From positions 1 through 23,228 of the forward strand of contig CAYUBQ010000066.1 in the NCBI GenBank assembly GCA_964443135.1: a stretch of 23,228 nt of DNA. Direction: 5' to 3'. Shown piece after piece: positions 21,086 to 23,228 of the stretch. Each line of letters starts with the position of its first letter. The stretch's first letter is position 1. A program made the position numbers and the translations under genes. The notes beneath the pieces were generated by a model that saw only the letters and a list, made by a program, of their open reading frames with translations, made no database searches and was not told the origin of the DNA. The stretch is from JAIPEI01 sp964443135. Lineage in GTDB: Bacteria; Desulfobacterota; DSM-4660; Desulfatiglandales; HGW-15.

Positions 21086-22288
21086 ATGAGCGTGCGTGAT
21101 GCGGCCCTGGACACGAGCGGTGCGCCCTGCCGCGCGATCGCCAACGGCACCGTGGTGACCCCGGAGGGCCTTGTGGAGGGCGCCTCCGTGGTGGTGGAGG
21201 GGGGAAGGATCAGGGCGATCGGGGTGGACCCCGTTCCCGCCGGCGGGCCGGTACACGACGCAACGGGCCTCCTGGTGCTGCCCGGCTTCGTCGACCTCCA
21301 CTCGGACGCCCTGGAGTCCGAGATCCAGCCGAGGCCCGGCGGCCGGTTTCCCGTGGAGATGGCCCTGGTGGAGCTGGACAAGCGGCTCGCCGCCTGCGGT
21401 GTCACCACCATGTTCCACTCCCTCTCCTTCAGCGCCACGGACAAGAACGAGCTGCGCCGGGCGGACGTGGCCCGGTCCGTGATGCTGGACATCCACGCTC
21501 TCTCCCCGCGCCTGACCGTGCGAAACCTGATTCACGCGCGATTCGAGATGATCGACGTGACCTGCGCTCCTCTGATGGAAGCGTTGATCGAGGAGGGCCG
21601 GGTTCACCTCTTCTCCATCATGGACCACACCCCGGGGCAGGGGCAGTTCGTCTCCATGGACCACTTCAGGACCTATTACGGGACCGTGGACCACATGACG
21701 GCGGAGGAGCTGGAGACGCTGGCCGAAAGGCGGGTGCAGGCCCGCAGGGGGTTGGATCTGGGCCACGTGGAGCGGCTGACGGCCCTCTGTCGAGAGCGCG
21801 GCGTGCCCATGGCCAGCCACGACGACGACAGCGTCGAAAAGGTGTGCTGGGTGCGCGACATCGGGATCCGGCTCTGCGAGTTCCCGGTCAGCGCGGAGGC
21901 GGCGCAGTGCGCGTCCACGTTGGGACTCCACGTTCTCATGGGGGCGCCCAACATCCTCAGGGGGAGCTCCCTCACCGGCAACCTGAGCGGACGCAGGGCG
22001 GTGAAGGAAGGGTGGTGCGACATCATGGTGTCGGACTATGCTCCCTCCTCCATGCTTCACGCCCTGTTCGAGCTGGCCCGTTTGGACGTCGCCCCCCTGA
22101 ACGAGCTGGTCAACCTGGTGAGCCTCAACCCGGCCCGGGCCGTGGGCATGGACCGGGAGATCGGGGCCGTTCGGAAGGGGTATCGTGCGGACCTTGTCCT
22201 GGTGTCCGCAGGGGAGGACGTCCCGCGGATTCGAGCCACGTTCGTGGAAGGAAGACCCGTCTTCTGCACCGCCTGTTCAGGGGGTTGA
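21086..22288 (+). CDS. phnM: PhnM, ribose 1-methylphosphonate 5-triphosphate diphosphatase
   Basis: Predicted 400-aa amidohydrolase-superfamily enzyme that removes diphosphate from alpha-D-ribose 1-alkylphosphonate 5-triphosphate, providing the PhnJ substrate. Visible features: the metal-binding motif VLPGFVDLHSDALE, CGVTTMFHSLSFS, the MDHTPGQGQF loop, MASHDDDS, the NILRGSSLTGNLSGRRAV region, the catalytic Asp region VSDYAPSSMLHALF, and the amidohydrolase C-terminal GYRADLVLVSAG. The ATG at 21086 has GGGGGGAGGA just upstream. A 54-bp gap separates it from phnL, the largest gap in the operon. The phosphatase gene follows after a single base. Confidence 0.96.
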   Translation: MSVRDAALDTSGAPCRAIANGTVVTPEGLVEGASVVVEGGRIRAIGVDPVPAGGPVHDATGLLVLPGFVDLHSDALESEIQPRPGGRFPVEMALVELDKRLAACGVTTMFHSLSFSATDKNELRRADVARSVMLDIHALSPRLTVRNLIHARFEMIDVTCAPLMEALIEEGRVHLFSIMDHTPGQGQFVSMDHFRTYYGTVDHMTAEELETLAERRVQARRGLDLGHVERLTALCRERGVPMASHDDDSVEKVCWVRDIGIRLCEFPVSAEAAQCASTLGLHVLMGAPNILRGSSLTGNLSGRRAVKEGWCDIMVSDYAPSSMLHALFELARLDVAPLNELVNLVSLNPARAVGMDREIGAVRKGYRADLVLVSAGEDVPRIRATFVEGRPVFCTACSGG

Positions 22289-22289
22289 C

Positions 22290-23150
22290 ATGCTCAACGC
22301 CGAGGGGACGCCCCCGGGCGGAACGGATTCAGAGCTCCGGCGCAGGGTCCTCGAGACGGCCGTGTCTGCGGCCCGGGCCGCCGGAAGGCTTCAGATGGAG
22401 TGGTTCAGGGGGGGCGGGGGGGTGGAGGCCTTTGGGCGCCACGACCTCAAGCTGAAGGTCGACCGCATGAGCGAGGAGACCATCTCGTCGGTGATCCGGC
22501 GCTCCTTCCCCGCCCACGGGATTCTGGGAGAGGAGACCGGGAACAGCCCGGGCCGAAGCGGCTGCCTCTGGATCGTCGATCCCCTGGACGGAAGCGTGAA
22601 CTACCATCACGGCATCCCCCACTTCTGCGTCTCCCTGGCCTGCCACCTTCTCCCCCGAGCGAACGGGGCTCGGACCGAAACCGCCTCGTGGTGCACAGGC
22701 GAGGCCTTGATCGGCGTGGTCTACGCCCCGGTGACGGACGAGCTCTTCTGTGGTGTCAGGGGAGGCGGCGCGACCTGCAACGGTCAGCCCATCCGGGTCG
22801 GAGACGTGAAATCCCTGGAGGAGGCCGTCATCGGCCTCAGCTTCGGGAGCCGGGAGGAGACCATGCAGCGCATGTGCGCCATGAGCGCTTCCCTCGCTCG
22901 GGATGCCAGAAAGCTCCGCGCGTTCGGCTCCACCGCCCTGGACATGGCCTACGTGGCCTGCGGCCGCATGTCGGGTTTGGTCCAGGGACGGGTCCGGGTG
23001 TGGGACTTCGCCGGTGCACGGGTGATCCTGGAGGAGAGCGGAGGCTTGTTCCGGGCCAAGGAGGTGGACCCCGGCGGCTGGGAGATCATCGCCTGCGCGC
23101 CGTTCCTGTTCCCCCACCTGAAAAACCTGGCAGGGGACTTTGTTGCATAA
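22290..23150 (+). CDS. Inositol-monophosphatase-family phosphatase in the phn operon
   Basis: Predicted 286-aa Mg2+-dependent, Li+-sensitive-type phosphatase. The family metal sites are present: GILGEETGN, the WIVDPLDGSVNYHHGIPHF motif (family DPIDGTxNF), and the C-terminal VRVWDFAGARVILEESGG (family WDxAA...EAGG). The closest relatives act on inositol phosphates, fructose 1,6-bisphosphate, or adenosine 3',5'-bisphosphate (CysQ); sequence alone does not decide. The ATG is one base after the phnM stop with AGGGGG upstream, so it is very probably co-translated with the C-P lyase genes. That suggests a substrate such as a ribosyl phosphate from the pathway (inference). The last five residues (GDFVA) are encoded by the terminal repeat that starts at 23133, so the native C-terminus may have been replaced. 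Confidence 0.85.
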   Translation: MLNAEGTPPGGTDSELRRRVLETAVSAARAAGRLQMEWFRGGGGVEAFGRHDLKLKVDRMSEETISSVIRRSFPAHGILGEETGNSPGRSGCLWIVDPLDGSVNYHHGIPHFCVSLACHLLPRANGARTETASWCTGEALIGVVYAPVTDELFCGVRGGGATCNGQPIRVGDVKSLEEAVIGLSFGSREETMQRMCAMSASLARDARKLRAFGSTALDMAYVACGRMSGLVQGRVRVWDFAGARVILEESGGLFRAKEVDPGGWEIIACAPFLFPHLKNLAGDFVA

Positions 23151-23225
23151 ATAGATAACTCACTGTCTCACGACTCGAGGGCGAACCCCGCGCGAGCAGT
23201 TATCGAATGATGCAAGAACGTCCCC
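23133..23225. mobile_element. 33-bp imperfect inverted repeat: IS end or MITE at the window edge
   Basis: GGGGACTTTGTTGCAT at the left faces ATGCAAGAACGTCCCC at the right, and the match continues inward (GATAACT at both ends), giving arms of about 33 bp around a loop of about 27 bp. The outer sequence resembles IS5-type termini (xxACTTTGTTGCATAAA). Two readings are possible: a complete ~93-bp MITE, or the left end of a full IS with a coding start at ATGATGCAAGAACG (23207). It cuts into the end of the phosphatase gene. Confidence 0.6.
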
Positions 23226-23228
23226 TAG

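Noticed and set aside
21028..21099. Short frame of 23 codons whose ATG overlaps the phnL stop and which runs into the phnM start
   Set aside because: It could act as a coupling peptide, but its composition is ordinary for GC-rich spacer DNA and phnM has its own strong ribosome binding site.
1..23228. tRNA, rRNA or CRISPR array
   Set aside because: No tRNA cloverleaf, rRNA signature or regularly spaced direct repeats were recognised by eye; the repeats present are dispersed and palindromic, without CRISPR-like spacing.

Overview
The window looks like a GC-rich Gram-negative chromosome (well above 60% GC by eye, with strong G/C bias at third codon positions). It is most likely from a Desulfobacterota (deltaproteobacterial) lineage. 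The reasons are inference from gene content: a PocR-PAS hybrid kinase beside an NtrC-type regulator and a double-sensor chemoreceptor, a MucR-type zinc-finger regulator, a small protein resembling the DVU0772 family of sulfate reducers, and a PHP-glycosyltransferase fusion. The sequence is a draft scaffold: a run of exactly 100 N (11670-11769) is flanked by identical 55-bp ends, so it is probably an unmerged contig overlap and not missing DNA.

Layout. (1) 1-880: an IS edge (start of an ISL3-type transposase, minus strand) and a 5'-truncated Fic gene. (2) 989-8931, all minus strand: a signalling block transcribed as GAF protein with a Cys-rich tail -> PocR/PAS/PAS hybrid histidine kinase -> sigma-54-dependent response regulator -> methyl-accepting chemotaxis protein. 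A sigma-54-like promoter lies before the chemoreceptor. (3) 8932-11669: a gene-poor stretch with a MucR-family regulator, a DVU0772-like small protein and several copies of a roughly 100-bp inverted-repeat element (MITE-like). (4) 11793-13324, plus strand: a small HTH/coiled-coil protein translationally coupled to peptidase T. (5) 13266-16004, minus strand: an 809-aa PHP-phosphoesterase/GT4 glycosyltransferase fusion followed by the N-terminal remnant of a radical SAM gene that runs into pepT. (6) 16386-23150, plus strand: a tight C-P lyase operon phnG-H-I-J-K-L-M followed, 1 nt later, by an inositol-monophosphatase-family gene. (7) 23133-23225: a 33-bp imperfect inverted repeat at the right edge, an IS end or MITE.

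Function. The phn operon encodes the C-P lyase core (PhnG, H, I, J), its two ABC-type ATPases (PhnK, PhnL) and the triphosphate-releasing hydrolase PhnM, so the cell should be able to take phosphate from alkylphosphonates. No PhnF regulator, PhnCDE transporter, PhnN or PhnP is visible. The distal phosphatase gene is the most interesting candidate here for handling the ribosyl (cyclic) phosphate product. The signalling block looks like a self-contained sensory module in which phosphorelay may control sigma-54 transcription of the chemoreceptor. The dispersed inverted-repeat elements sit between these units and have inserted right up against gene ends.
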